This document shows positions 8,013 through 16,637 of a stretch of 64,000 nt of DNA, piece by piece (the stretch's first letter is position 1; each line of letters opens with the position of its first letter). The DNA is from Streptomyces sp. NRRL S-350 (lineage in GTDB: Bacteria; Actinomycetota; Actinomycetes; Streptomycetales; Streptomycetaceae). Position numbers and translations under genes: made by a program. The notes beneath the pieces are model-generated. The model was not told the DNA's origin. It saw only the letters and a program-made list of their open reading frames with translations, and did no database searches. The DNA is taken from NCBI RefSeq assembly GCF_000719705.1, contig NZ_JOHO01000003.1:62001-126000 (forward strand), given 5' to 3'.

Positions 8013-9353
8013 ATGAGCCTTCTCGTCGTAGGGCTGAGCCATCGCACGGCCCCGGTCGGGGTGCTGGAGCGCGCCGCGCTGACCGGTGACGTGCCGACCC
8101 GGCTGCTGCACGACGCGGCCGCGACCGCCACGGTCGGCGAAGCCGCGCTGCTGAACACCTGCAACCGGATCGAGCTGTACGCGGACGTGGACAAGTTCCA
8201 CGCCGGCGTCGCCGAGCTGTCGCTGCTGCTGGCCCACCACAGCGGTGTGGACCTGGAGGAGCTGACCTCCCACCTGTACGTCCACTACGAGGACCGCGCC
8301 GTCCACCACCTCTTCTCGGTCGCCTGCGGCCTGGACTCGATGGTGGTCGGCGAGGGCCAGATCCTCGGCCAGCTGCGCGACGCGCTGGCCAAGGCGCAGG
8401 AGGAGCACACCGCCGGGCGCGGCCTGAACGAGCTGTTCCAGCAGGCGCTGCGGGTCGGCAAGCGGGCGCACAGCGAGACCGGCATCGACAAGGCCGGCCA
8501 GTCGCTGGTCACCTTCGGCCTGGAGCAGGTCGCCGCGGGCGCGGGCGAGATCGCCGGCAAGCGCGCGCTGGTGGTCGGCGCCGGCTCGATGAGCTCGCTG
8601 GCCGCCGCCACCCTGGTCCGCTCCGGCGTGACCGACCTGCTGATCGCCAACCGGACGCCGGCGCGCGCCGAACGCCTGGTCGAGATCCTCGGCCCGGACG
8701 TGGCCCGCACCCTGGACCTCGCCAAGGTGCCGGAGGCGCTGGCCGACGTCGACCTGGTGATCTCCTGCACCGGCGCGGCCGGCGTGGTGGTCAGGGCCGA
8801 GGACGTGGCCGCCGCGGTCGCCCTGCGCACGGCCCCCGAGCCGCTCGCCCTGCTGGACCTGGCCATGCCGCGCGACGTCGACCACGCCGTGCACGAGCTG
8901 GCCGGCGCCCTGCTGGTCGACCTGGAGAGCCTCTCCCACGCGCACGCCGCCAGCCCCGGCGCCGGCGACGTCGACCAGGTCACCCGGATCGTCGCCGACG
9001 AGGTGAGCGCCTTCGGCGCCGCCCAGCGGGCCGCCCGGATCGCACCGACCGTGGTCGCCCTGCGCTCGATGGCCTCGGACGTGGTCGCCGCCGAACTGGG
9101 CCGGCTGGACTCCCGGCTGCCCGACCTGGACGAGCGCTCCCGCGCCGAGATCGCCCAGACCGTCCGCCGCGTCGTCGACAAGCTGCTGCACGCCCCGACC
9201 GTCCGGGTGAAGCAGCTGGCCGCCGAGCCCGGCGGCGCCTCCTACGCGGAGGCCCTGCGCGAGCTGTTCGACCTCGACCCGGCAGCCGTGCACGCCGTGT
9301 CCGGCACGCCGGTCGGCGGCCCGCCCCAGCCCTCCGCCGGGGGCACCAGATGA
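8013..9353 (+). CDS. hemA: Glutamyl-tRNA reductase
   Basis: HemA reduces glutamyl-tRNA(Glu) to glutamate-1-semialdehyde, the first committed step of C5 heme synthesis. The N-terminal catalytic domain shows GLSHRTAPV and TCNRIELYAD with the thioester-forming Cys50. The NADPH Rossmann domain (GAGSMSSLAAATL, ANRTPARAERL) starts near residue 190, and a C-terminal helical dimerisation domain follows. The length of 446 residues is normal. GAGGGG lies 6-7 bases before the ATG. The stop overlaps the hemC start by 4 bases (ATGA), which suggests coupled translation. Confidence 0.97.
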   Translation: MSLLVVGLSHRTAPVGVLERAALTGDVPTRLLHDAAATATVGEAALLNTCNRIELYADVDKFHAGVAELSLLLAHHSGVDLEELTSHLYVHYEDRAVHHLFSVACGLDSMVVGEGQILGQLRDALAKAQEEHTAGRGLNELFQQALRVGKRAHSETGIDKAGQSLVTFGLEQVAAGAGEIAGKRALVVGAGSMSSLAAATLVRSGVTDLLIANRTPARAERLVEILGPDVARTLDLAKVPEALADVDLVISCTGAAGVVVRAEDVAAAVALRTAPEPLALLDLAMPRDVDHAVHELAGALLVDLESLSHAHAASPGAGDVDQVTRIVADEVSAFGAAQRAARIAPTVVALRSMASDVVAAELGRLDSRLPDLDERSRAEIAQTVRRVVDKLLHAPTVRVKQLAAEPGGASYAEALRELFDLDPAAVHAVSGTPVGGPPQPSAGGTR

Positions 9354-10402
9354 ACCGTCAGCCATCCCACGAGTACCACCGGGACGATCACCTCATGAAT
9401 GGTCAACCGATCACGGAGCAGCCTCCGGGCACCGCGCCCCTGCGGCTCGGCACCCGGCGCAGCGCCCTCGCCATGGCCCAGTCGGGCATGGTGGCCCGCG
9501 AGGTGACCAGGCTCACCGGGCGCCGCGTCGACCTGGTCGAGATCACCACCTACGGCGACACCTCGCGGGAGGCGCTGGCGCAGATCGGCGGCACCGGCGT
9601 GTTCGTCTCCGCGCTGCGCGACGCGCTGCTGGAAGGCCGGATCGACTTCGCCGTGCACTCCCTCAAGGACCTGCCCACCGCCGCCCCCCGGGGCCTGGCG
9701 CTGGCCGCCGTCCCCCGGCGCGAGGATGCCCGGGACGCCCTGGTCGCGGCCGAGGGCCTGACCCTGGACGAGCTGGTCGAGAAGCTGGCCGGAGCCGGTC
9801 GCCCGGCCCGGATCGGCACCGGCTCGCCCCGCCGGATGGCCCAGCTGAACGCCTGGGCGGCCGCCCGCGGCGCCCAGCTGGAGACCGTCGCGATCCGCGG
9901 CAACGTGGACACCCGGATCGGCTACGTGGCCGGCGGCGAACTGGACGCCGTCGTGCTGGCGACGGCCGGCCTGAACCGGCTCGGCCGCGGCGCCGAGGTC
10001 TCCCAGCACCTCGACCCCGAGCTGATGCTCCCCGCCCCCGGCCAGGGCGCGCTCGCCATCGAGTGCGCCACCGCCGACACGGAGCTGACCGCCGCGCTCG
10101 CGGCCCTGGACCACGCCCCCACCCGGGTCGCCGTGGTCGCCGAGCGCGCCCTGCTGGCCACCCTGGAGGCCGGCTGCTCGGCGCCGGTGGCCGCGCTGGC
10201 CACCTGGGGCCGGGAGAACGAACTGCGGCTGGACGGAGTGGTCGGCAACCCCGACGGCTCCGCCCTGCTGAAGATGTCCGCCAACGGTCCGATCGTCCTC
10301 GACGAGACCGCCGAGCAGCAGGCGGCGGCCCTCGGCCGCGCACTGGCTGACCGGCTGCTCGGCGCGGGCGCGGCCGCCCTGATGGGGGAGCGAGCCCGAT
10401 GA
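9350..10402 (+). CDS. hemC: Porphobilinogen deaminase (hydroxymethylbilane synthase)
   Basis: HemC polymerises four porphobilinogens into hydroxymethylbilane. Recognisable blocks are LRLGTRRSALAMAQS, HSLKDLPT, AVPRREDARDALV, IGTGSPRRMAQL, IRGNVDTRI and PAPGQGALAIE. Cys276 in EAGCSAPVA holds the dipyrromethane cofactor. The ATG at 9350 overlaps the hemA stop. A second in-frame ATG at 9395 lies nearer the conserved core, so the first 15 residues may not be translated. The length of 350 is slightly long for the family because of this N-terminus. Confidence 0.96.
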   Translation: MNRQPSHEYHRDDHLMNGQPITEQPPGTAPLRLGTRRSALAMAQSGMVAREVTRLTGRRVDLVEITTYGDTSREALAQIGGTGVFVSALRDALLEGRIDFAVHSLKDLPTAAPRGLALAAVPRREDARDALVAAEGLTLDELVEKLAGAGRPARIGTGSPRRMAQLNAWAAARGAQLETVAIRGNVDTRIGYVAGGELDAVVLATAGLNRLGRGAEVSQHLDPELMLPAPGQGALAIECATADTELTAALAALDHAPTRVAVVAERALLATLEAGCSAPVAALATWGRENELRLDGVVGNPDGSALLKMSANGPIVLDETAEQQAAALGRALADRLLGAGAAALMGERAR

Positions 10403-12048
10403 GCCCCACCGCCGCCACCGACGCCCTGTTCCCGGCGGGACAGCCCGCCACCGGACGGTGCACCTTCCTGGGCGCGGGCCCCGGGGACCCGGGCCTGCTG
10501 ACCCTGCGCGCGGTCGAGGTGCTGTCCACGGCCGACGTCCTGGTCGCCGACCCGCTGACCGCGGCCGCCGTGCGCAGCCACTGCCCGGCCGCCGTCCAGG
10601 TGCACGCCCCCGCCACCGAGGGCACCGACTTCGACCTGGCCAAGCTGGTCGCCGAGGCCGTCCGCTCGGGCAAGCACGTGGTCCGCACCGTCGACGGCGA
10701 CCCGGGCCTGGACGGCTGCGCCGCCGAGGAGATGCTCCGCTGCGCCGGCGACGGGATCCCGTTCGAGGTGATCCCGGGCGTCGCCCAGTCGGTCGGCGTC
10801 CCGGCGTACGCGGGCGTTCCGCTGCGGGGCGGCTCCGGCACTGACGTGCGCTTCGTGGACGGCGTCCAGCTGCTGTCCGGCGCGCCGGTGGACCTGGGCG
10901 CGGCGGAGACCACCCTGGTGGTCCGCACCACCCTGGGCCAGCTGCCGGCCACCGCCGCCGCGCTGGTCTCCAACGGGCGCAAGCCGGAGTCGGCGCTGAG
11001 CGCGACGCTCTCCGGCACCACCACCCGCCAGCGGACCTTCACCTCCACGCTGTCCGGCATCGCGGCCGACCTGAAGGCCGCCAGGGTGCTCCCCTCGCCG
11101 GTCTCCGCCCCGGTCGACCCGGCCACCCCGGTGATAGCCGTGGTGGGCGAGCAGGTCGCCCACCGGGCCTCGCACTCGTGGTTCGAGACCAAGCCGCTGT
11201 TCGGCTGGAACGTCCTCGTGCCGCGCACCAAGGAGCAGGCCACCGGCCTGTCCGAGCAGCTGCGCTCGTACGGCGCGGTGCCGCAGGAGGTGCCGACCAT
11301 CGCGGTCGAGCCGCCGCGCACCCCGCAGCAGATGGAGCGGGCCATCAAGGGCCTGGTCACCGGCCGCTACGAGTGGATCGCCTTCACCTCGGTGAACGCG
11401 GTGCGCGCCGTCCGGGAGAAGTTCGAGGAGTACGGCCTGGACGCCCGGGCGTTCGCCGGGATCAAGGTCGCGGCGGTCGGCGAGACCACCGCGCAGGCCC
11501 TGGTGGACTTCGGTGTGAAGCCGGACCTGGTGCCCTCCGGCGAGCAGTCCGCCGCCGGTCTGCTGGAGGACTGGCCGCCGTACGACCCGGTCTTCGACCC
11601 GATCGACCGGGTGCTGCTGCCGCGCGCCGACATCGCCACCGAGACCCTGGTGGCCGGCCTGGTCGAGCTCGGCTGGGAGGTCGACGACGTGACGGCGTAC
11701 CGGACGGTGCGCGCCTCGCCGCCGCCGGCCGAGACCCGCGAGGCGATCAAGGGCGGCGGCTTCGACGCGGTGCTGTTCACCTCGTCCTCGACCGTCCGCA
11801 ACCTGGTCGGCATCGCCGGCAAGCCGCACAACGTCACGGTCATCGCCTGCATCGGCCCGGCCACCGCCAAGACCGCCGAGGAGCACGGCCTGCGGGTCGA
11901 CGTGATGGCGCCAGCGCCGTCGGCGGCGGCGCTGGCCCAGGCGCTGGCAGACTTCGGGGCCAAGCGTCGGGACACCGCGACGGCCGCCGGCGAGCCGGTC
12001 TACCGGCCCAGCGAGCGCCGTCCGGGATCCCGCCGCAAGGCCCGCTGA
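10399..12048 (+). CDS. hemD: Uroporphyrinogen-III synthase fused to a SUMT-like methyltransferase domain
   Basis: The C-terminal half (residues about 270-530) is uroporphyrinogen-III synthase: [48 protein letters not shown] and [10 protein letters not shown]. The N-terminal half resembles uroporphyrinogen-III C-methyltransferase and keeps [18 protein letters not shown]. The usual GGDPFVFGRG loop is replaced by [14 protein letters not shown], so the methyltransferase half may be inactive. This fused arrangement is normal for streptomycetes. The start overlaps the hemC stop (ATGA). The product is the branch point to heme and cobalamin. Confidence 0.93.
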   Translation: MSPTAATDALFPAGQPATGRCTFLGAGPGDPGLLTLRAVEVLSTADVLVADPLTAAAVRSHCPAAVQVHAPATEGTDFDLAKLVAEAVRSGKHVVRTVDGDPGLDGCAAEEMLRCAGDGIPFEVIPGVAQSVGVPAYAGVPLRGGSGTDVRFVDGVQLLSGAPVDLGAAETTLVVRTTLGQLPATAAALVSNGRKPESALSATLSGTTTRQRTFTSTLSGIAADLKAARVLPSPVSAPVDPATPVIAVVGEQVAHRASHSWFETKPLFGWNVLVPRTKEQATGLSEQLRSYGAVPQEVPTIAVEPPRTPQQMERAIKGLVTGRYEWIAFTSVNAVRAVREKFEEYGLDARAFAGIKVAAVGETTAQALVDFGVKPDLVPSGEQSAAGLLEDWPPYDPVFDPIDRVLLPRADIATETLVAGLVELGWEVDDVTAYRTVRASPPPAETREAIKGGGFDAVLFTSSSTVRNLVGIAGKPHNVTVIACIGPATAKTAEEHGLRVDVMAPAPSAAALAQALADFGAKRRDTATAAGEPVYRPSERRPGSRRKAR

Positions 12049-12065
12049 GGATTCCCGACCCTGGT

Positions 12066-12094
12066 GCCGGGGGCGGCGGTCCGCCACCCCCGGC
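12066..12094 (+). terminator. Hairpin between hemD and hemB
   Basis: A GC-rich inverted repeat (GCCGGGGG...CCCCCGGC with further pairing inside) lies 18 bases after the hemD stop. It may attenuate or partly end the rex-hemACD transcript. The short spacing to hemB and absence of a U-tract leave this uncertain. Confidence 0.4.
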
Positions 12095-12122
12095 GCCGCA
12101 CAACCGTTCGGAGAGAGAAGCC

Positions 12123-13103
12123 GTGTCCGCTGAATTCCCGTACGTTCGCCCGCGCCGACTGCGGCAGAGCCCGGCGATGCGCCGGCTGGTGGCCCAGACC
12201 CGGCTGCACCCGGCGGAGCTGATCCTGCCGCTGTTCGTCCGCGAGGGCGTCACCGAGCCCGTCCCGGTCACCTCGATGCCGGGCGTGGTCCAGCACAGCC
12301 GGGACACCCTGCGCAAGGCCGTCGTGGAGGCGGCCGAGGCGGGCCTGGGCGGCGTCATGCTGTTCGGCGTCCCGCAGGTGCAGGACGCGATCGGCAGCGA
12401 GGGCACCAACCCGGACGGCATCCTGCAGCAGGCGATCCGGGACGTGGTCTCCGAGGTCGGCGACGCCCTGGTGGTCATGTCGGACCTCTGCCTGGACGAG
12501 TACACCGACCACGGCCACTGCGGCGTGCTGGCCGCCGACGGCAGCGTGGACAACGACGCCACCCTGGAGCGCTACGCCGAGATGGCCCGGGTGCAGGCGG
12601 ACGCCGGCGTCCACCTGGTCGGCCCCTCCGGCATGATGGACGGCCAGATCGGCGTCGTCCGGCGGGCGCTGGACGAGGCCGGGCACCAGGACGTGGGCAT
12701 CCTCGCCTACACCGCCAAGTACGCCTCGGCGTTCTTCGGCCCGTTCCGCGAGGCCGTCGGCTCCTCGCTCAGGGGCGACCGCAAGGCCTACCAGCAGGAC
12801 CCGGCCAACGCCCGGGAGGCGCTGCGCGAGCTGGAGCAGGACCTCGCCGAGGGCGCCGACCTGGTGATGGTCAAGCCGGCCATGGCCTACCTGGACGTCC
12901 TGCGCCAGGTCGCCGACGCCTCCCCGGTGCCGGTCGCCGCGTACCAGGTGTCCGGCGAGTACGCGATGGTCGAGGCGGCCGCGGCGAACGGCTGGATCGA
13001 CCGGGAGCGGATGATCATGGAGACGCTCACCTCGATCCGCCGGGCCGGCGCCGAGCAGATCCTCACCTACTGGGCCGTCGAGGCCGCCGCGATGCTCAGG
13101 TAG
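12123..13103 (+). CDS. hemB: Delta-aminolevulinic acid dehydratase (porphobilinogen synthase)
   Basis: HemB condenses two 5-aminolevulinates into porphobilinogen. Key parts are [13 protein letters not shown] in the metal-site region (not the triple-Cys zinc type), [19 protein letters not shown] with the first active-site lysine, and [10 protein letters not shown] with the Schiff-base lysine. The length of 326 is normal. GGAGAGAG upstream of the GTG at 12123 sets the start. It follows hemD by 74 bases with a hairpin in between, and a strong terminator closes the operon. Confidence 0.97.
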   Translation: MSAEFPYVRPRRLRQSPAMRRLVAQTRLHPAELILPLFVREGVTEPVPVTSMPGVVQHSRDTLRKAVVEAAEAGLGGVMLFGVPQVQDAIGSEGTNPDGILQQAIRDVVSEVGDALVVMSDLCLDEYTDHGHCGVLAADGSVDNDATLERYAEMARVQADAGVHLVGPSGMMDGQIGVVRRALDEAGHQDVGILAYTAKYASAFFGPFREAVGSSLRGDRKAYQQDPANAREALRELEQDLAEGADLVMVKPAMAYLDVLRQVADASPVPVAAYQVSGEYAMVEAAAANGWIDRERMIMETLTSIRRAGAEQILTYWAVEAAAMLR

Positions 13104-13122
13104 CGGGCACCCGTCCGCGCGA

Positions 13123-13168
13123 CGCGAAGGCCGGGCCGCTCCCCGCGGGGAGCAGCCCGGCCTTCGCG
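13123..13168. terminator. Terminator after hemB
   Basis: A long stem (14 perfect base pairs, 13123-13136 with 13155-13168, plus inner CTCCCC/GGGGAG pairing) lies 19 bases after the hemB stop and 7 bases before the end of the converging small gene. It can serve both strands. Confidence 0.8.
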
Positions 13169-13175
13169 GCTTCCG

Positions 13176-13442
13176 CTACATCCAGCCCTTGATGTGGGCG
13201 AAGCCCTCGCCGCCGCCGACGAGGTCGGTGGAGGTGGCGGCGACGGCACCGAAGCCGCCGGCGGCGGTGTCCGTGGTGTGGGCGAGGCCGAAGCCCTCGG
13301 CCGCCAGGAACGGCTGGTCCGCGGTGGCGACGAACGCGCCGCCGCCGGCCAGGCCGACGTGGGCGAAGGCCGGGGTGGCGGCACCCGCGAGCGCCAGTGC
13401 GGCGGTGGCGGTCAGTGCGGCCTTGGCCAGCATGCTCTTCAT
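13176..13442 (-). CDS. Small secreted protein, function unknown
   Basis: The 88-residue product begins with a clear signal peptide (MKSMLAKAALTATAALALA, probable cleavage after PAFA). The mature part is about 62 residues, rich in Gly, Ala and Phe, with loosely repeated blocks GGGAF, EGFGLAH, GGFGAV and GEGFAH. It has no cysteine and no chaplin or rodlin motif. GAGGG about 8 bases before the ATG sets the start. Its place beside rodlin and chaplin genes suggests a cell-surface role in aerial hyphae or spores, but that is inference from neighbours only. Confidence 0.7.
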   Translation of the reverse strand: MKSMLAKAALTATAALALAGAATPAFAHVGLAGGGAFVATADQPFLAAEGFGLAHTTDTAAGGFGAVAATSTDLVGGGEGFAHIKGWM

Positions 13443-13595
13443 GGATCTGCCCTCTCTCTGGGAGCGCCCGGGCGGGCGCTCTGACACGTGTTCACCTCCG
13501 GCCGCCCGGCCCTGCGCCCACGCGCCGGTCCGGACGGCCGCTCACCCGGCCGGTCCGCCCTGCGGCGGCCGGCCGGACACTTCGTCCGCCAAGCC

Positions 13596-13633
13596 CGGAG
13601 GGCCCGGGGAGACCTTCCTCCCCGGGCCCTCCG
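13596..13633 (-). terminator. Terminator after the rodlin pair
   Basis: Perfect 16-bp arms (13596-13611 and 13618-13633) around a 6-base loop lie 20 bases beyond the stop of the minus-strand rodlin gene. Confidence 0.8.
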
Positions 13634-13652
13634 TCCGTGCCGTGCCCCGTGA

Positions 13653-13997
13653 TCAGCCGATCAGGTGCGAGACGCCCGCGTCGCCCGAGGACTGGGTGTT
13701 CTGGCCGACGTTGCAGATCTGCTTCGGGGTGCTGTTCAGGACCGGGACCTCGACCGGAACCGCGACGCCGATCACGGCGACGGCGATGTTGTGGATCTCC
13801 GGCAGGCAGATGTTCGCGTTGTCCAGGGTGTGGAAGTTCGGGCTGGCGTTGCCGTGGGTGCCGGTCTGGTTGGTGCCGCCGTTGCCCTGGACGGAGGTGG
13901 CGGCGCCGTCCGAGTCGACGATGGCGGAAGCCGAGCCGGCGGACATCGCGATGGCGGCGGCGGCCAGACCGGCGGCGGCGAGGGACTTCTTGATCAT
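13653..13997 (-). CDS. Rodlin-family secreted protein (copy 1)
   Basis: Rodlins, with chaplins, form the rodlet layer on aerial hyphae. This 114-residue protein has a signal peptide (MIKKSLAAAGLAAAAIA, cleavage probably after SASA). The mature region shows the rodlin pattern: DSDGAATSVQGNGG, a Cys in CLPEI, GVAVPVEVPVLNS, a second Cys, then GDAGVSHLIG at the very end. Known RdlA/RdlB of S. coelicolor are about 130 residues, so this is a shorter form. The next gene upstream is a paralogue of identical length and the two are probably co-transcribed. GAGGAAAA upstream supports the ATG. Confidence 0.8.
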   Translation of the reverse strand: MIKKSLAAAGLAAAAIAMSAGSASAIVDSDGAATSVQGNGGTNQTGTHGNASPNFHTLDNANICLPEIHNIAVAVIGVAVPVEVPVLNSTPKQICNVGQNTQSSGDAGVSHLIG

Positions 13998-14081
13998 TTC
14001 CGGTTTTCCTCTCAAGGGTGAATCGGGGAGCGATTCGAAGGTGGATCAGAGGGGGGTGGTGCAGGGGAGCTGAGCGGAGCG

Positions 14082-14426
14082 TCAGCCGATCAGGTGGGAC
14101 ACGCCCGCATCGCCGTGGCTCTGGGTGCCCTGGCCCTGGGTGCAGTACTGCTTGCCGCCGCTGTTGGCGATCGGGACCTCGACCGGGACCGCCACGCCGA
14201 GCACGCCGACGGCGATGTTGTGGATCTCCGGCAGGCAGACGTTCGCGTTGTCCAGGAAGTGGAAGTTCGGGCTGTTGTTCCCGACCGTGCCGGTGAAGTT
14301 GGTGCCGCCGTTGCCCTCGATGGAGGCGGCGGCGCCGTCCGCGTCACCGATGGCCGAGGCGGGCGCGGCGGCGGCGGCCAGCGCGGCGACGGCCAGGCCG
14401 GCAGCGGCGAAGGACTTCTGGATCAT
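14082..14426 (-). CDS. Rodlin-family secreted protein (copy 2)
   Basis: This 114-residue paralogue of the adjacent gene shares EGNGGTN, NSPNFHFLDNANVCLPEIHN, GVAVPVEVPI and the C-terminal GDAGVSHLIG. It has a signal peptide (MIQKSFAAAGLAVAAL, cleavage after APASA) and two mature cysteines that probably pair. GAGAGGGA upstream marks the ATG at 14426. An 84-base gap without a strong terminator links it to copy 1, so a shared transcript is likely. A sigma-BldN-like promoter lies about 90 bases upstream. The tandem pair parallels the rdlA/rdlB pair of S. coelicolor, which is divergent there. Confidence 0.8.
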   Translation of the reverse strand: MIQKSFAAAGLAVAALAAAAAPASAIGDADGAAASIEGNGGTNFTGTVGNNSPNFHFLDNANVCLPEIHNIAVGVLGVAVPVEVPIANSGGKQYCTQGQGTQSHGDAGVSHLIG

Positions 14427-14515
14427 GGGGAGATCCCTCTCTGAAATGCTCTTGGATTCCGTGGCGTACAACGCGTAGAACGCTCAGACCCGGTCTGCAG
14501 TCACTGACGTCCAGA

Positions 14516-14543
14516 TCAAAGAATGACGGCACGGAAGGTTACG
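14516..14543 (-). promoter_or_regulatory. Candidate sigma-BldN promoter for the rodlin pair
   Basis: Read on the minus strand, CGTAAC, 16 bases, CTTTGA resembles the sigma-BldN promoter as I recall it (CGTAAC-N16-CGTTGA): the -35 is exact and the -10 matches 5 of 6. It lies about 90 bases before the rodlin ATG, a plausible leader length. Confidence 0.5.
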
Positions 14544-14621
14544 GGGATTTTTGAAAAGAGTCCGGGAGGCGCGGCGACGGGTGGTTTCCGGTCGGATTAT
14601 TACGCCGAACCGGTTAACCGG

Positions 14622-14650
14622 CGCAATCCGCGCTCCCGGTCACTCGTTGA
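14622..14650 (+). promoter_or_regulatory. Candidate sigma-BldN promoter for the 14,727 gene
   Basis: CGCAAT, a 17-base spacer and an exact CGTTGA lie 76 bases before the ATG at 14727. The -35 matches 4 of 6 positions of the recalled sigma-BldN consensus. Just upstream is a 12-bp palindrome, CCGGTTAACCGG (14610-14621), which could be an operator for the divergent promoters. Confidence 0.4.
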
Positions 14651-14726
14651 GACAGATTGTTTCCGGCTGCGCCCGCGCAGCCGTTCCTCAGTGAACCCCA
14701 GTACGGACAGCAGAACGGTGAAAAGC

Positions 14727-15446
14727 ATGAAGTTCTCCAAGCGGGCCGGCGCGATGTTGCTGGCGGTCGGTGCGGGCATGCTCGCCTCCCAGGGACCGGC
14801 CTCCGCCGCCCCGGTCGGCCTCGACCACGTCGGAGCCCTGGAGGACGCGCTGGCCACCCAGCAGGTCCCCGCGGACGTGCCGCTCACCCCGCTGGGCAGC
14901 CACCTCTCGGCCGGCATCCCGACCTCGCTGCTCATGCCGCCGGTGCCCGGCCGGACCACCAGCACCAGCACCGAGCTGGTCCCGGAGCGGATCGTCCCCC
15001 AGCTGAGCACCGGCAAGGTCGGCCCGAGCGCCAAGGCCGAGCTGCCGCTCCCGCTGGTCGACCAGGGCGCCGACCTCGGCCGGGTGCTGCTCGACGCCCC
15101 GGCCGCGCCGCTGCACGCCGACACCCCCGGCCTCACCCTCGGCAAGCCGCTCTCGCTCGCCGAGGACGGCGCCGGCCAGCTCGCCGACGGCCGGCTCAAG
15201 GTCGGCGAGGTCGACCCGCGGCTGCTCACCGGCGCGGTGCAGGCCGTCCCCGGGGCCAGCGCGAGCCTCGGCGGCGAGGACCAGCGGCTCTCCGTCACCG
15301 ACGAGGTGAACGCCCTGACGGCGACCACCACCGCCACCACCGCCGGTGTGGTGCAGCAGACCGGGCTGTCGGACCCCGCGGCCACCACCGCGACCGCCAC
15401 CGGGGTCCTGCAGCAGGCCGGGCTGACCGGCCTGACCCAGCTCTGA
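14727..15446 (+). CDS. Secreted protein, function unknown
   Basis: This 239-residue protein has a signal peptide (MKFSKRAGAMLLAVGAGML, probable cleavage after ASAAP). The mature part is rich in Leu, Pro, Thr and Ala without cysteines: LPLPLVDQGADLG, LTLGKPLSLAEDG, LTGAVQAVPG. It ends in a Thr/Ala repeat region (TATTTATTAGVVQQ... TATATGVLQQ). I recognise no catalytic motif. It has a candidate sigma-BldN promoter and converges on another secreted-protein gene through a perfect terminator. A structural or surface role in development is an inference from location. The start was chosen at the Met directly before the signal peptide. Confidence 0.65.
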   Translation: MKFSKRAGAMLLAVGAGMLASQGPASAAPVGLDHVGALEDALATQQVPADVPLTPLGSHLSAGIPTSLLMPPVPGRTTSTSTELVPERIVPQLSTGKVGPSAKAELPLPLVDQGADLGRVLLDAPAAPLHADTPGLTLGKPLSLAEDGAGQLADGRLKVGEVDPRLLTGAVQAVPGASASLGGEDQRLSVTDEVNALTATTTATTAGVVQQTGLSDPAATTATATGVLQQAGLTGLTQL

Positions 15447-15465
15447 CCAGGCGTCGGGCGCGCCA

Positions 15466-15506
15466 GGAGCCCGGTACCCCGCCGCGTGAGCGGGGTACCG
15501 GGCTCC
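15466..15506. terminator. Bidirectional terminator between two secreted-protein genes
   Basis: A perfect 17-bp inverted repeat with a 7-base loop lies midway between two converging stops (15446 and 15522). Confidence 0.85.
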
Positions 15507-15521
15507 GGCGTGCCCGACGGC

Positions 15522-15902
15522 TCAGCCCGGCAGGACGCCGGTCAGCCCGCCGACCAGCGGGAGGTCCTTGACGCCGCCGCCCGCGCTCAGCGGGCCGGTC
15601 AGTGTGCCGGTGCCGACCGGGGCCAGGCCCTGGTCCGGCTGGACGGTCGCGCCGTTGTTCAGCACGTCGGCCGCGGAGTTCGCCCACGGGTCCAGGCGCA
15701 GGCTCTTGATCGGCGCGATGCCGTAGCCGAGCCCGGAGGTCGTGCCGTTGAGCGCCTGGCCGACGTCGGTCCTGGCCAGCGTGGCCGGGCCGGCCGGCGC
15801 CTGCCCGGCCGGCGTGGTGGCGGCCTGCGCCGAACCGGCGCCGAGCAGGACCGCGGCACCGACGGCGGCGGCCAGGCCGGCCCCGCTCTTCTTCGAAACC
15901 AT
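15522..15902 (-). CDS. Small secreted protein, function unknown
   Basis: The 126-residue product has a signal peptide (MVSKKSGAGLAAAVGAAVLL, cleavage probably after GSAQA). The mature chain is low in charge with Gly/Leu/Pro-rich ends (TLTGPLSAGGG, LPLVGGLTGVLPG) and no cysteine. The style is shared with the 14,727 product (hydrophobic LPL/LTG repeats), which suggests related surface roles, though the two are not clearly homologous. AAGGGTGA upstream of the ATG at 15902 sets the start. It lies directly downstream of the chaplin pair on the same strand. Confidence 0.65.
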   Translation of the reverse strand: MVSKKSGAGLAAAVGAAVLLGAGSAQAATTPAGQAPAGPATLARTDVGQALNGTTSGLGYGIAPIKSLRLDPWANSAADVLNNGATVQPDQGLAPVGTGTLTGPLSAGGGVKDLPLVGGLTGVLPG

Positions 15903-16015
15903 GCGGATCACCCTTCGGTGGATCGGGAGTCCCGGACGGCCGTCCGGGGATGCCGAACTGCCCCCCGGCCGGCTGGTCGGGGGGCAGGACGGCCGGAACG
16001 CGTGCCGATCGGGGA

Positions 16016-16285
16016 TCAGCAGTCGTCCGCGGGCTTCGGGTGCATCTCCACGTTGGCGCAGCTGTTGCCGAAGGCCGGGTTCAGCAGGCCGATCACGTTG
16101 ATGGAGTTGCCGCACAGGTTGACGGGGATGTGCACCGGGACCTGGATCTGGTTGCCGGAGACGACACCGGGGGAGCCGGCGGCCACGCCCTCGGCGCCGG
16201 CGCTGGCGGCGGCGGAGCCCGCCGCGCCCAGCACCAGACCGGCTGCGGCGGCGGAGAGGACGGCGGCCTTCTTCACGTTCTGCAT
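16016..16285 (-). CDS. Short chaplin with a C-terminal extension
   Basis: Chaplins are secreted amphipathic proteins that coat aerial hyphae. After the signal peptide (MQNVKKAAVLSAAAAGLVLG, cleavage near AAASA) comes a single chaplin domain: GAEGVAAGSPGVVSGNQIQV, PVHIPVNLCGNSINVIGLLN, PAFGNSCAN. The two cysteines of the domain are present. Unlike the other two chaplins here, which stop after CVNAG, this one continues with VEMHPKPADDC, adding a third cysteine. GAGGAG upstream supports the ATG. It lies behind another chaplin gene on the same strand with a hairpin between. Confidence 0.93.
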   Translation of the reverse strand: MQNVKKAAVLSAAAAGLVLGAAGSAAASAGAEGVAAGSPGVVSGNQIQVPVHIPVNLCGNSINVIGLLNPAFGNSCANVEMHPKPADDC

Positions 16286-16320
16286 GGGGGTTGATCTCCT
16301 CGATCACACACGGGTGGAGC

Positions 16321-16352
16321 GTGCCGCGCCCCGGTGGTCCGGAGCGCGGCAC
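16321..16352 (-). terminator. Hairpin between two chaplin genes
   Basis: Arms of 14 bases (16321-16334 and 16339-16352, one mismatch) with a 4-base loop lie in the 109-base gap between the two minus-strand chaplins. It is probably a terminator or attenuator for the upstream chaplin. Confidence 0.6.
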
Positions 16353-16394
16353 GGGCTCGGTGAATCAGCTGTCGCCGGTGCGGCGACGGCCCGT

Positions 16395-16637
16395 TCAGCC
16401 TGCGTTGACGCAGGTGTTGCCGAACGCCGGGTTCAGCAGGCCGATGATGTCGATGCTGTTGCCGCAGAGGTTGATCGGGATGTGGATCGGCACCTGGAGC
16501 TGGTTGCCGGAGAGCACACCCGGGGAGCCGGCGGCGACGCCCTCGGCGCCCGAGCTGGCGAACGCGCCGCCGGCCGCACCGAGCACCAGACCGGTGGCGG
16601 CCAGGGACAGGGCGGCGGCCTTCTTGAGGTTACGCAT
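16395..16637 (-). CDS. Short chaplin
   Basis: This 80-residue chaplin has a signal peptide (MRNLKKAAALSLAATGLVLG, cleavage near GAFAS) and one chaplin domain with GAEGVAAGSPGVLSGNQLQV, PIHIPINLCGNSIDIIGLLN and PAFGNTCVNAG. Both domain cysteines are present and the C-terminus is standard. GGAGG lies 6 bases before the ATG. It is the upstream gene of a minus-strand chaplin pair. No sortase signal is present, so this is the short, secreted type that assembles into amyloid-like fibrils. Confidence 0.95.
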   Translation of the reverse strand: MRNLKKAAALSLAATGLVLGAAGGAFASSGAEGVAAGSPGVLSGNQLQVPIHIPINLCGNSIDIIGLLNPAFGNTCVNAG

